DNA of 64,000 nucleotides, taken from Pseudomonadota bacterium. GTDB lineage: Bacteria > Pseudomonadota > Alphaproteobacteria > Rhizobiales > Hyphomicrobiaceae. The position numbers and the translations under genes were made by a program. The notes beneath the pieces are model-generated. The model did not search any database and had not been told where the DNA came from. It saw only the letters and a program-made list of their open reading frames with translations. How positions within the stretch are numbered: the stretch's first letter is position 1; the number at the start of each line of letters is the position of its first letter. Positions 17,013 to 25,166 of this stretch are shown one piece after another. The stretch is taken from contig JAEZRM010000024.1 in NCBI GenBank assembly GCA_023412805.1, forward strand, positions 45,745-109,744, given 5' to 3'.

Positions 17013-17888
17013 ATGCGCTCGCTGCTCTTCGTGCCCGGTGACAGCGAAAGAAAGCTGACAAAAGCGCTGGCCAGTGGTGCGGACGCGCTCATCCTCGACC
17101 TCGAGGACTCCGTCGCACCGGCGAACCGGCCGGCGGCCCGCACGCTGAGCGCCGCATTCGTGCGCGAGACGCGCGGACGCGCTGAAAGCCCACTCCTCTA
17201 TGTGCGCATCAATCCTATCGACAGCAGCGACTGGGAAGCGGATATCGCCGAGGTGATGCCCGCGCGGCCGGACGGCATCATCATGCCGAAGCCGAATTCC
17301 GGCGAGGATGTCCATCGCCTCTCGATCGCGCTCGGTCATGCCGAGACCGAGGCCGGCATCACCGCGGGTGCGACGCGCATCCTGCCGATCGTGACGGAGA
17401 CGCCGATCTCGGTGCTCAATCTGCAGAGCTATGTCGGCGCGAGCGCGCGCATGATCGGCATGAGCTGGGGTGCTGAAGATCTCGGCGCCGTTGTCGGCTC
17501 GCTCGCAAATCGGGACGAGCGCGGCCAGTTCACGTCACCCTATCGTCTGGTGCGCGATCTCTGCCTCATCACCGCAGCAGCGGCGAGCGTGGAGCCCATC
17601 GATACGGTCTACGTGGACTTCCGCAATCGTGAGGGATTGGAAGCGGAGACGCGTGAGGCGCGTCGCGATGGCTTTACCGGCAAGATGGCCATTCATCCGG
17701 ATCAGGTCGGCCCGATCAACGCGATCTTCACGCCGAGCGATGCGGACGTGGCGCACGCGCGTGCGGTGATCGCGGCATTCGACGGCGCGGCTGGCGTTGC
17801 GAGCTTGGACGGCAAGATGCTCGATAAGCCGCATCTCGTGCTCGCCGAGAAGGTGATCGCACGCGCGAAGGCGGCAGGAGTTATTTGA
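17013..17888 (+). CDS. HpcH/HpaI aldolase family, citrate-lyase-beta-like (CitE-like) acyl-CoA lyase
   Basis: A 291-residue TIM-barrel lyase of the CitE/malyl-CoA lyase group. It opens with MRSLLFVPGD, then ADALILDLEDSV with the acidic metal-binding residues, LYVRINP, PDGIIMPKPNS, and GMSWGAEDLGAVVG; the C-terminal FTGKMAIHPDQV is diagnostic. Such stand-alone proteins cleave malyl-, beta-methylmalyl- or citramalyl-CoA. The start has the site AGAGGAAG 6-10 bp upstream and is preferred over an in-frame ATG at 16974. The MaoC hydratase upstream would supply or use the hydroxyacyl-CoA. A structured repeat (copy A) begins just after the stop. Confidence 0.9.
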   Translation: MRSLLFVPGDSERKLTKALASGADALILDLEDSVAPANRPAARTLSAAFVRETRGRAESPLLYVRINPIDSSDWEADIAEVMPARPDGIIMPKPNSGEDVHRLSIALGHAETEAGITAGATRILPIVTETPISVLNLQSYVGASARMIGMSWGAEDLGAVVGSLANRDERGQFTSPYRLVRDLCLITAAAASVEPIDTVYVDFRNREGLEAETREARRDGFTGKMAIHPDQVGPINAIFTPSDADVAHARAVIAAFDGAAGVASLDGKMLDKPHLVLAEKVIARAKAAGVI

Positions 17889-17900
17889 TTTACCGCGGGG

Positions 17901-18127
17901 GCTCTTTTGAAGGACGGCCTACCGGCCGGCGCGCAGTCGCGCGCTCAGGAAGAGGTGCTTAGCAATCAAGCCGTGGTGTGTCGGGCCGGAGGCGCGCCAA
18001 GAAAGTGCTTGCGGCGGCCATGCGGAGAGGTCGCGTTCGCGGCGCACTCCAAGTGATAAAAAGAAGGGGGTTCGGGGTCTCCCCGATTGGGGTCGGGGGC
18101 GAAAGCCCCGTCGCGCCGAAGGCGCGA
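17901..18127 (+). repeat. Structured intergenic repeat, copy A
   Basis: The first of four related elements. Order: CTCTTTT-GAAGGACGGCC leader; hairpin GGCC-TACC-GGCC; hairpin GCGCGC-AGTC-GCGCGC; a variable middle with GCGGCCATGCGG; GTGATAAAA; a G-rich stretch with CGGGG...CCCCG; hairpin GGGGC-GAAA-GCCCC; and a final hairpin TCGCGCC-GAA-GGCGCGA. It fills the 244-bp gap between the convergent CitE-like and acyP genes, ending 6 bp before the acyP stop. Confidence 0.85.
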
Positions 18128-18132
18128 GCGCG

Positions 18133-18417
18133 TCACACTGTCGGCCGAACCTCGAAGCCCGGTGCCGCAACCTCATCCTCCGCCAGCACCTCGACGCGGT
18201 CGACGCGCGCGGCAGGCGGGCCGGATTTGCAGCGCGTGATGATCTCATCGATCGCATCGGGTGTACCGGACACGACGGCTTCGACACCACCATCGCGACG
18301 ATTGCGCACCCAGCCGTCGAGGCCGAGCGCCACTGCCGTGCGCTCGACGAACATGCGATAGCCGACGCCTTGAACGCGGCCTTCGATCCTGAGCCGTACT
18401 GTGCGCTTTGCGCTCAC
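18133..18417 (-). CDS. acyP: Acylphosphatase
   Basis: A 94-residue acylphosphatase, which hydrolyses acyl phosphates. The signature VRLRIEGRVQGVGYRMFVER region carries the catalytic Arg (GYRMF) and phosphate loop GRVQGVGYR, and GWVRNRRDGGVEAVVSG carries the catalytic Asn. The start is a GTG at 18417, giving MSAKRTVRL and the normal size; upstream in-frame residues lie inside ggt. The ATGGAGTT sequence between the ggt stop and this GTG, a 10-bp gap, acts as ribosome site, so it is the second gene of a ggt-acyP unit. Confidence 0.93.
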   Translation of the reverse strand: MSAKRTVRLRIEGRVQGVGYRMFVERTAVALGLDGWVRNRRDGGVEAVVSGTPDAIDEIITRCKSGPPAARVDRVEVLAEDEVAAPGFEVRPTV

Positions 18418-18427
18418 GGCAACTCCA

Positions 18428-20011
18428 TCAGTAGCCGGCGGCCATGCCGTCCTTGCGTGCGTCAGATGCGCCGATGCGCACGCCCGTTTCCGGATCAATC
18501 TGCACGATCTGGCCGCCGCCCCAGGGATCTTCGCGCCAGCTCACCGGATGCCCGGCTGCGGCGAGACCTTCGTAGACGGATTTCGGCATCGACTTCTCGA
18601 TGCCGAGCGTGCCGTCCTCGAAGAACGCGCGCGGGTGATCGAGAGCTTCCTGCGCGTCCATGCCGTAGTCGAGGATATTGGTCATTACGTAAGTGTGGCC
18701 CATGGGCTGGAAGTTCGCGCCCATGACGCCGAACGACATCCACGGCTTGCCATTCTTGAAGGCGATGGCCGGCACCAGCGTGTGCATCGGACGCTTGCCC
18801 GGTGCAATGCAGTTGCGGTGCTTGGAATCGAGCACGAAGCCCTGGCCACGGTTCTGCAGCGTGATACCGGTCTTGCGCGTGACGATGCCGCTGCCGAACG
18901 GCGAGAACAGCGAGTTGATGAACGATACGGCCATGCCACTGCCGTCGACAACGGTCATGTAGATGGTGTCGGTACCCGTGGGCTGGGGAACGGGGCCAAA
19001 GTCACTGCGCTTCTTGCGGTCGATGCGAGAGGCGAGGTCGTTGATGGTCGCGTCGCTCAGCATGTGCTCGACCGGCACATTCGCCATAACCGGATCGGCG
19101 ACGAATTCATCGCGCATGGCATAGGCGAGCCGGCTCGCTTCCGTCATGACGTGATAGCGCTCGACGGACAGCGGGTCGGTGCCGAGCGTGCCGAGCTTGT
19201 CGAGGATGCGCAGCATGATCAGGGCGACGATGCCCTGGTTGTTCGGCGGCATCTCGTAGAGGTCGGCACCGCGATACTTGACCGAGATCGGATCGACATA
19301 GGTTGCCTTCTGCGCGGCGAAGTCCTCGATGGTGTGCAGGCCGCCGAGCTCGCGCAGCTCCGCCACCATGTCGGCAGCGATCTCGCCGGTGTAGAAGGCG
19401 TCGCGGCCCTTTTCGGCGATGGCGCGCAGCGTCTTGCCGAGCTCGGGGAAGCGCACGATCTCGCCGACCTTGGGCGGGCGACCGCTGGGGAGCAGATGCT
19501 GGCGCGCGCCGGAATGGGCGCTGAGCTTTTCGGTCAGTTTGGCCCAGTCGTAGCCGACGCGCGGGCTCACGACATAACCCCCCTCGGCATACTCGATGGC
19601 GCGGACGAGGACATCGGCGAGGGTGCGCGTGCCGTAATCCTTGAGCAACGTCGCCCATCCGTCGATCGCGCCCGGTACGGTAACCGCGTGTGGGGACTGC
19701 GTGACGATCTTGGTGATGTCCTGCTTGGCGTACCACTCGGGCGTTGCTGCCATCGGCGCGCGGCCCGAGGCATTGAGTGCGACCGGATTGGTGCCCGGTT
19801 TTGCGATGATGGCGAAGCAGTCACCGCCGATGCCGGTCATGGCGTGCTCGACGACGCACATCACCGCCGTCGCCGCGATCGCCGCGTCGACCGCATTGCC
19901 GCCCGACTGAAGCTGCTCCAGGGCTGCGGCAGTCGCCAGCGGGTGCGACGTCGCGCACATGGCGCGCGTGGCATAGACCGGCGAACGGCCGGGAAGGGCG
20001 AAGTTGCGCAT
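18428..20011 (-). CDS. ggt: Gamma-glutamyltransferase family protein
   Basis: A 527-residue Ntn-hydrolase of the gamma-glutamyltranspeptidase family, which acts on glutathione or other gamma-glutamyl compounds after self-cleavage. GGNAVDAAIAA and MTGIGGDCFAI are typical of the large subunit. The likely nucleophile is the Thr in GTDTIYMTVVDG, followed by the small subunit with FSPFGSG and the PMHTLVPAI stretch. No signal peptide is seen, unlike periplasmic GGT; this fits the cytoplasmic YwrD-like branch. The start MRNFALPG has AGGAGTT 5-10 bp upstream. It is followed by acyP. Confidence 0.92.
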   Translation of the reverse strand: MRNFALPGRSPVYATRAMCATSHPLATAAALEQLQSGGNAVDAAIAATAVMCVVEHAMTGIGGDCFAIIAKPGTNPVALNASGRAPMAATPEWYAKQDITKIVTQSPHAVTVPGAIDGWATLLKDYGTRTLADVLVRAIEYAEGGYVVSPRVGYDWAKLTEKLSAHSGARQHLLPSGRPPKVGEIVRFPELGKTLRAIAEKGRDAFYTGEIAADMVAELRELGGLHTIEDFAAQKATYVDPISVKYRGADLYEMPPNNQGIVALIMLRILDKLGTLGTDPLSVERYHVMTEASRLAYAMRDEFVADPVMANVPVEHMLSDATINDLASRIDRKKRSDFGPVPQPTGTDTIYMTVVDGSGMAVSFINSLFSPFGSGIVTRKTGITLQNRGQGFVLDSKHRNCIAPGKRPMHTLVPAIAFKNGKPWMSFGVMGANFQPMGHTYVMTNILDYGMDAQEALDHPRAFFEDGTLGIEKSMPKSVYEGLAAAGHPVSWREDPWGGGQIVQIDPETGVRIGASDARKDGMAAGY

Positions 20012-20145
20012 CGAGAACTCCTGTCGGGGCATGTGGGCGCGCAAGGGCGCTGTGGGATGTGAACCGGCGCGGGCGCGCTTGGTATTATGTCTACCAAGCG
20101 ATGTGCCGGCCGCCAACCGCATGAGCGGCCTCTTTGTCATGCAAA

Positions 20146-20178
20146 ATCGGCCGGATCTCCGAGCGAGATCCGGCCGAT
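20146..20178 (-). terminator. Rho-independent terminator of the DUF2147 gene
   Basis: A perfect 14-bp stem (ATCGGCCGGATCTC) closes a 5-nt loop. On the minus strand it is followed by TTTT, placing a U run after the hairpin for transcripts from the DUF2147 gene, whose stop is 47 bp upstream. It also insulates ggt, whose promoter must lie between here and 20011. Confidence 0.88.
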
Positions 20179-20224
20179 GCAACTTGGCAGTAAGAGCGTG
20201 GGCAGGGCTGGGGCGCGATTTCGA

Positions 20225-20833
20225 TCAGACCCCGGTGCACTTCGGCGGCAGCTCCTTGGCGCGGCGCCAGACGAACGTCTCGCTGAGAAATTTCACGCCC
20301 ATGTAACCCTTGACCTGAAGCGTCTCGGGATTGCGCAGCTGAAGCTCGAGATCGAAGGATGAGCCCTGCTCGGGGTCGTAGATCCAACCTTTGTCCCAAG
20401 AGCCATTGGGCTGCGGCTTGACGTCACCGATGATCTGCAGGCCGCAGATGGGCTGGCCGCGGCGGGCTGCGTTCTTGTTGAGGCTATCGCGGATTGGCTG
20501 GCCCTTCGGATCGTTCGGATCTTTCATCCAGACGATACGGCCGCAGAGGTTTGCAGCCTCCGGCGTGCCGGGTGCAGCATCGGGAGCGCAGGGCATGATC
20601 TCAACGGCGCCGCGGCCCGTATGGTCGATCCACACACCGTGGGGCGTGGGTGGAGGGGCTGCCGGAACAGCGGCTTGGGCGCCTTTCCGCACGGGCTGCT
20701 GCTGAGCCTGAGCGGCGGACACGATGAGCGCCGCGAGCAGAAGCGCGAGTGTCATCGCACTGATCATCATCAAGGATACGGTAGCCGCCGGGTTGCGGCG
20801 CACGCGCACTTTCGCGTTGGATTTCGTGGCCAT
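20225..20833 (-). CDS. DUF2147 exported protein
   Basis: A 202-residue protein with a long N-terminal leader (charged start, hydrophobic core at about 24-40, AQA cleavage site near 44) and a DUF2147 domain: GVWIDHTGRGAVEI, LCGRIVWMKDPNDPKGQP, GWIYDPEQGSSFDLEL, LQVKGYMGVKFL and the final WRRA. The Cys residues at the two ends of the domain may form disulfides. DUF2147 proteins are periplasmic, lipocalin-like beta barrels of unknown function, common in alphaproteobacteria. It is transcribed alone and closed by a strong terminator. Confidence 0.9.
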   Translation of the reverse strand: MATKSNAKVRVRRNPAATVSLMMISAMTLALLLAALIVSAAQAQQQPVRKGAQAAVPAAPPPTPHGVWIDHTGRGAVEIMPCAPDAAPGTPEAANLCGRIVWMKDPNDPKGQPIRDSLNKNAARRGQPICGLQIIGDVKPQPNGSWDKGWIYDPEQGSSFDLELQLRNPETLQVKGYMGVKFLSETFVWRRAKELPPKCTGV

Positions 20834-21246
20834 GTCATCATCCTGATCTGAGCTGCCGGAGCAGGGTCAAGGCTACGTGTTGTGGGTGGTAAATTCTGCA
20901 AGTGTGGCAGCGGCAAGGCGACACAGGCTCACTCGGCCGCCTTGATTTTGCCGCACCGGAGAGGGTATTCGGCGGCGTCGGCGGGCCGAACGCGATTTTT
21001 CCGGCCGGCGGACGGCAGGATCCCGCGGCGGTTTACTACGATTGCCGCAGGTGGCACCGGTTGGCCACCTTCCCTATATAACGGGCTCATCGAGGGCCTC
21101 CGGCACACTTCCGGGCCCCTTCCAGAATGGATGATCGGGGAGCCGAGCCCTTCTCGGGGTGGCTCACGCGGGCCGGTACTGAGGCTCGTGGGCTGAGTGG
21201 GCATTCAGGTTTTTGTAGCGTCAGGCAAGGACGGTTTGGCATTCCC
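20834..21246. other. Divergent intergenic region upstream of the DevBCA-like operon
   Basis: A 413-bp gap between the DUF2147 gene and the ABC permease gene, which must hold both promoters. TATATAACG at 21074-21082 is the most promoter-like sequence for the permease direction. Small frames on both strands (for example 20929-21204 on the minus strand) have no ribosome site or recognisable domain. No other structure was found. Confidence 0.4.
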
Positions 21247-22374
21247 ATGGTTTTGACGCTTGCGTTCCGCAATCTCGTGCATGACCGCGTCCGATTGGCG
21301 GTCACCCTGATCGGTATTCTGTTCGCGATCGTGCTGGTCGCGGTTCAGCTCGGGCTCTACCAGGGCGCCCGCAAGATGATCATCTCGATGATCGACAATG
21401 CTCAGGGCGAGATCTGGATCACGTCGTTCGGCGCGAAAAGTTTCGAGGAAGCGGGGCAGCTCTCAGGGCGCGAGCGTCATGCCGTGCTTGCTGTCCCGGG
21501 CGTGAAAACCGTGACTCCGCTCGTCGCCGCCTTCACGGAATGGCGCAAGCCTGCCGGTGGCTCGGCCCTGATCGTGCTCGTCGGCACCGATCCTGCCGAC
21601 GGTGGCCTCGAGCCCTGGGGCCTCGTGCAAGGCACGCCAGGATCGCTGACCGAGCCGCACGCCGTGGCCGTCGACAAGACGTACATGGACAATCTCGGTG
21701 TCACGCGCGTCTCGGATATCGCACAGGTCGAGCAGACCCGCGTCAAGGTCGCGGCACTGACCGACGGCATCCGCTCCTTCACCATGGCGCCCTATGTTTT
21801 CACGTCTCTCAACCGGGCGCGCACCATGCTCGGTCTCGAGCCGGGCCAGGCGACATTCTTCCTCGTCAAGCTGGACGATCCTGCAACCACCGAAGCCGTG
21901 CGCAACGAGATCAAGTCGCGCCTCGCCAATGTCGACGTGCTGACGCAAGCGGAGTTCCGCGACCGCAGTCTCGATCACTGGCTGTTCGGCACAGGTGCTG
22001 GTGTCGCTCTGATCGGCGGCGCCATTCTCGGTATTCTCGTCGGCACGGTGATCGTTGCGCAGACGCTCTATTCGAGCACGAAGGATCACTTGCGGGAGTT
22101 CGCGACGCTGCGTGCGCTCGGCTCGTCCGCCGGGTACATCCACCGCGTGATCCTCATGCAGGCGGCGCTCTCCGCCATCCTCGGTTACGTCCTCGGCATG
22201 ACCATCGCGATGATCGTCGTGCATTTCAGCGAGCAGACGGCACTTCCGATTCTGATGACACCGGAGCTGGCCATCGGCCTCTTCGTGCTGACGCTCGCGA
22301 TGTGCGCGATCTCGGCAGTCTCGGCGATTGTGAAGGTCACCAAGCTCGATCCGGCCATGGTGTTCGCACGATGA
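21247..22374 (+). CDS. ABC transporter permease, MacB/FtsX fold (DevC-like)
   Basis: A 375-residue permease: one N-terminal membrane helix (LAVTLIGILFAIVLVAVQLG, about 18-37), a periplasmic domain of some 200 residues, then three C-terminal helices around 265-285, 315-335 and 345-365. This is the MacB/FtsX layout, and the N-terminal sequence AFRNLVHDRVRLAVTLIG resembles DevC. It presumably works with the ATPase and membrane-fusion protein encoded next to export a lipid or glycolipid. The ATG at 21247 puts the helix in the normal place; upstream frame to 21127 is unsupported. It overlaps the ATPase gene by 4 bp (ATGA). Confidence 0.9.
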   Translation: MVLTLAFRNLVHDRVRLAVTLIGILFAIVLVAVQLGLYQGARKMIISMIDNAQGEIWITSFGAKSFEEAGQLSGRERHAVLAVPGVKTVTPLVAAFTEWRKPAGGSALIVLVGTDPADGGLEPWGLVQGTPGSLTEPHAVAVDKTYMDNLGVTRVSDIAQVEQTRVKVAALTDGIRSFTMAPYVFTSLNRARTMLGLEPGQATFFLVKLDDPATTEAVRNEIKSRLANVDVLTQAEFRDRSLDHWLFGTGAGVALIGGAILGILVGTVIVAQTLYSSTKDHLREFATLRALGSSAGYIHRVILMQAALSAILGYVLGMTIAMIVVHFSEQTALPILMTPELAIGLFVLTLAMCAISAVSAIVKVTKLDPAMVFAR

Positions 22375-23201
22375 GCAGTGCCCCCGTTCTCGAAGCCACC
22401 GACATCATCAAGGAGCTCGGCCAGGGTGCCGGCCTCGTGCGTGCGCTCAAGGGCGTCAGCGTTTCCCTCAATCCCGGCGAACTGACGCTGCTCATGGGCC
22501 CCTCGGGTTCGGGCAAGACGACGCTTCTGTCGATTTTGGGCTGCATTCTTGGGCCCACCTCGGGCAGCATCCGCGTTGCCGGCACGCCGACAGCCAATCT
22601 CGGCCCGGAAGCTCTGGCCGAAGTCCGCCGCCGGCACATCGGCTTCGTGTTCCAGTCCTACAATCTGTTCCCGACGCTCAATGCGGAAGAGAACGTCCGC
22701 CTCGCACTCGACGTGCGCGGGCGCCGGGGGCGCCTCGCCGCCGACCAGGCACGCGAAGCGCTCACCAAGGTCGGGCTCTCGCACAAGTTCAAATCCTATC
22801 CCGGGAACATGTCGGGCGGTGAGCAGCAGCGTGTCGCCGTAGCGCGTGCGCTGGCGAGTGCGCCGTCGCTGCTGCTGGCGGACGAGCCGACCGCAGCGCT
22901 CGACAGCGAGAATGGCCAGTCGGTTATGCAGCTCCTGTCCGAGATCGCGAAGGACAAGAGCCATGCCGTGCTGGCCGTGACGCACGACCACCGCACGCTT
23001 CCCTATGCCGATCGCATTATTCACATCGAGGATGGCCTGATCGTCGGTGACGAGCGCCCCGAGAGGGTGCGCGATGCCATCGTCACGCCGCCCCCCACTA
23101 TTCCTATCGACGAGGTTCGCAGCGAGCACGCGTCGCCCGACTCCGCGTCTGCCAGCAATGCCCGCCTCGCGAAGAAACGGAAGATGAAGTCCCATGGATA
23201 G
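22371..23201 (+). CDS. ABC transporter ATP-binding protein (DevA/LolD/MacB type)
   Basis: A 276-residue ATPase with Walker A GPSGSGKTT at 43-51, Q-loop FVFQSYNLFPTL, signature MSGGEQQRV, Walker B LLLADEPTAALD and H-loop VTHDHR. The type is that of short MacB-like ATPases that serve FtsX-fold permeases. After the H-loop domain a tail of about 45 residues rich in Ser, Ala and ending in KKRKMKSHG is not part of the usual domain. The ATG overlaps the permease stop, and its own 3' end overlaps the fusion-protein gene by 8 bp, so all three genes are translationally coupled. Confidence 0.93.
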   Translation: MSSAPVLEATDIIKELGQGAGLVRALKGVSVSLNPGELTLLMGPSGSGKTTLLSILGCILGPTSGSIRVAGTPTANLGPEALAEVRRRHIGFVFQSYNLFPTLNAEENVRLALDVRGRRGRLAADQAREALTKVGLSHKFKSYPGNMSGGEQQRVAVARALASAPSLLLADEPTAALDSENGQSVMQLLSEIAKDKSHAVLAVTHDHRTLPYADRIIHIEDGLIVGDERPERVRDAIVTPPPTIPIDEVRSEHASPDSASASNARLAKKRKMKSHG

Positions 23202-24297
23202 CAACCGCTCGACGATCTCCAGTCTGTTTTTCGCGTTCGTGATCGCGGCCGCGGTCGTGGCGGCAGCATCGTATTACCTGCCCTCGGCCAACATCTCCGG
23301 CAGGCTCAACGCGCAGACGACGGCGAAGCCGCTGCCGAAAGTGCAGTGGGATGCCGCCGCGCCGGGGCGTGTCGAGCCGAGCGGTGGTGAAATCCGCATT
23401 GGCGCGGTGACGCCGGGGCGCATCGTCGAAGTGACGGTGCAGCCGAACGATCGCGTGACGGCCGGCGATCTGCTTGTCCGTCTCAGCGATGAGGAAGCGC
23501 TCGCTCGCCTTCATGGCGCGCGCGCCGAGGCAGCCGTGCGCAAACGCGAGCGCGATGCGGCTGAAGGCAACCCGAATGAGCTGGTGCGCGCGCGCCGCCA
23601 GGCCGAGGATGCTCTTGTCGAAGCTGAGTATGCGCTTTCGCAGGCGCGTGCCGAAATGGACGCTGCCTTCCTGGCCCACCGCCGCGATGCGTCGGCTGCC
23701 AACATGGAGCAGCTGAATGAGCGCCGCCAGGGCGTGCGCAATGCGGAGACGCGCCTCGAGAGCGATCGCGCGGCACTCCGCAAGGCCGAGACGGCGCAGG
23801 GCATTGCGCTGCCGACGCGCGCCGAAGCGGGCTTCACCGTTGCCCGTTCCGAGCTTTCGCTGGCGGTTACGGCACTTGAGCGCACGCGCGTGCGGGCACC
23901 GCGCGACGGTACCGTGCTCAATGTCGCGGCGCGGGTCGGTGAGACGGCGACGCCCTCGCCGGAGCAGGTTCTGCTGCTGATGGGTGACGTCTCGGCGCTT
24001 AAGGTGCGCGCCGAGGTCGAGGAGCGCGACGCGGCGAAGGTGCGCGTCGGTCAGAACGTGATCGTGAAGTCGGACGCTTATCCGGGTCGCGAGTTTGCCG
24101 GTAAAGTGGCGAGCCTCGCGCCGTCGCTCGGACCGGGCAAGCTGGGCCAGCGCGGTCCGCGCCGCCCCAATGACGTCGATGTGCTCGAAGTCGTGGCCGA
24201 CATGGAAGGCCAGCCGCCGCTGCTGCCCGGTATGCGTGTCGATGTGTTCTTCAAGCCGACCGAAACCGTGGACGGCGCTGCCCGCCAGACGAATTGA
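23194..24297 (+). CDS. HlyD-family membrane fusion protein (DevB-like)
   Basis: A 367-residue periplasmic adaptor: an N-terminal membrane anchor (FAFVIAAAVVAAASYYL), a split biotinyl-lipoyl-like domain (GRVEPSGGEIRIGAVTPGR and GTVLNVAARVGE), a long alpha-helical hairpin of about residues 100-225 rich in Arg/Glu/Ala, and a beta-barrel domain near the end. Together with the permease and ATPase genes it makes a DevBCA-type tripartite exporter; an outer-membrane TolC partner must be elsewhere. Substrate unknown. Repeat copy B starts within 10 bp of the stop. Confidence 0.92.
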   Translation: MDSNRSTISSLFFAFVIAAAVVAAASYYLPSANISGRLNAQTTAKPLPKVQWDAAAPGRVEPSGGEIRIGAVTPGRIVEVTVQPNDRVTAGDLLVRLSDEEALARLHGARAEAAVRKRERDAAEGNPNELVRARRQAEDALVEAEYALSQARAEMDAAFLAHRRDASAANMEQLNERRQGVRNAETRLESDRAALRKAETAQGIALPTRAEAGFTVARSELSLAVTALERTRVRAPRDGTVLNVAARVGETATPSPEQVLLLMGDVSALKVRAEVEERDAAKVRVGQNVIVKSDAYPGREFAGKVASLAPSLGPGKLGQRGPRRPNDVDVLEVVADMEGQPPLLPGMRVDVFFKPTETVDGAARQTN

Positions 24298-24298
24298 T

Positions 24299-24485
24299 CC
24301 TCTTTAGGACGGCCTAATGGCCGGCGCGCGGTCGCGCGCCCATGAAGAGGTGCTGTACGACCAATCGGGTCATGCGGACCGGTCGCACCTTCTGCACTCC
24401 AGACTCAATAAAAGCGGGTGGGTCCGGGAGGGTGTCCCTCCCGGTTGGGGTGCGGGGCAAAAGCCCCGTCGCGCCAGCGGCGCGA
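24299..24485 (+). repeat. Structured intergenic repeat, copy B
   Basis: Second copy, between the convergent fusion-protein and pyrE genes. It has CTCTTTAGGACGGCC, hairpin GGCC-TAAT-GGCC, hairpin GGCGCGC-GGTC-GCGCGCC (extended by one pair against copy A), ATAAAAGCGGGTGGGTCC, hairpin GGGAGG-GTGT-CCTCCC, hairpin GGGGC-AAAA-GCCCC and hairpin TCGCGCC-AGC-GGCGCGA. It ends 10 bp before the pyrE stop. Confidence 0.87.
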
Positions 24486-24495
24486 AATTCCGTGA

Positions 24496-25059
24496 TCAGT
24501 CGTTGAAATCGTTTGCAGTCAGGATCGGCTCGAACTCGATGCCGGCAGCCTTGAAGTTATCGGCCGCACCCTCGAGCCGATCGACGACGGTGATCACGCG
24601 CTCGACGATGGCACCATCGGCGCGGACGGCCTCGATGGCCTTCATGGCCGATCCACCCGTAGTCGTGACATCTTCCAGGATGACGACCCGGCGTCCCTTG
24701 AGGGTCTCACCGTTGGGCAGGCCCTCGACGAGGCTCTGCGTGCCGTGCTCCTTGGCCTGCTTGCGCACGAAGAAGGCCGGCAGAGGCCATCCCGCGAGCT
24801 GGCTCGCGACGGCGACGGACGTGGCGATCGGCACGGCACCCATCTCCAGTCCTCCGACCATGTCGACCTTCTTGCCGTTCAGCGCCGCGGAGATGAGGCT
24901 GCCGATGAGCTGCGCCCCCTCGGGGTCGAGCATGGTCGGCTTCATATTGAAGTAGAAGTTCGAACTGCGCCCCGAAGCCAGCTTGATCTCGCCGCCCCTG
25001 GTGAAAGAGCGGGCCTTGATGATCTCGATCAGGCGTGCGCGGTCGGTCTCACGCGACAT
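24496..25059 (-). CDS. pyrE: Orotate phosphoribosyltransferase
   Basis: A 187-residue type I phosphoribosyltransferase that makes orotidine 5'-phosphate from orotate and PRPP in pyrimidine synthesis. The PRPP loop VVILEDVTTTGGS is at about 126-138, the flexible catalytic loop FFVRKQAKEHG at about 94-104, and KLASGRSSNFYFNMKP is the typical N-terminal motif. Length is normal. An AGGACAATTCC site precedes the ATG. It is divergent from the redoxin gene across 107 bp. Confidence 0.96.
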   Translation of the reverse strand: MSRETDRARLIEIIKARSFTRGGEIKLASGRSSNFYFNMKPTMLDPEGAQLIGSLISAALNGKKVDMVGGLEMGAVPIATSVAVASQLAGWPLPAFFVRKQAKEHGTQSLVEGLPNGETLKGRRVVILEDVTTTGGSAMKAIEAVRADGAIVERVITVVDRLEGAADNFKAAGIEFEPILTANDFND

Positions 25060-25166
25060 GGAATTGTCCTCCGTCTTGCCCCCGGGAGACTGGTCCGCGC
25101 TCAGGCGCCGCGTGTCAAGCGGGCCCGGCCGTGCTATGCAGCCGCGTCCACAGCCGGAGGCCGGAA

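Noticed and set aside
18401..20062. 553-codon open frame on the plus strand opposite ggt
   Set aside because: It is a codon-bias shadow of the ggt gene in GC-rich DNA; the protein has no recognisable domain and the opposite strand encodes a clear enzyme.
20929..21204. 91-codon minus-strand frame upstream of the permease gene
   Set aside because: No Shine-Dalgarno sequence or family; Pro/Arg-rich as expected of random GC-rich DNA.
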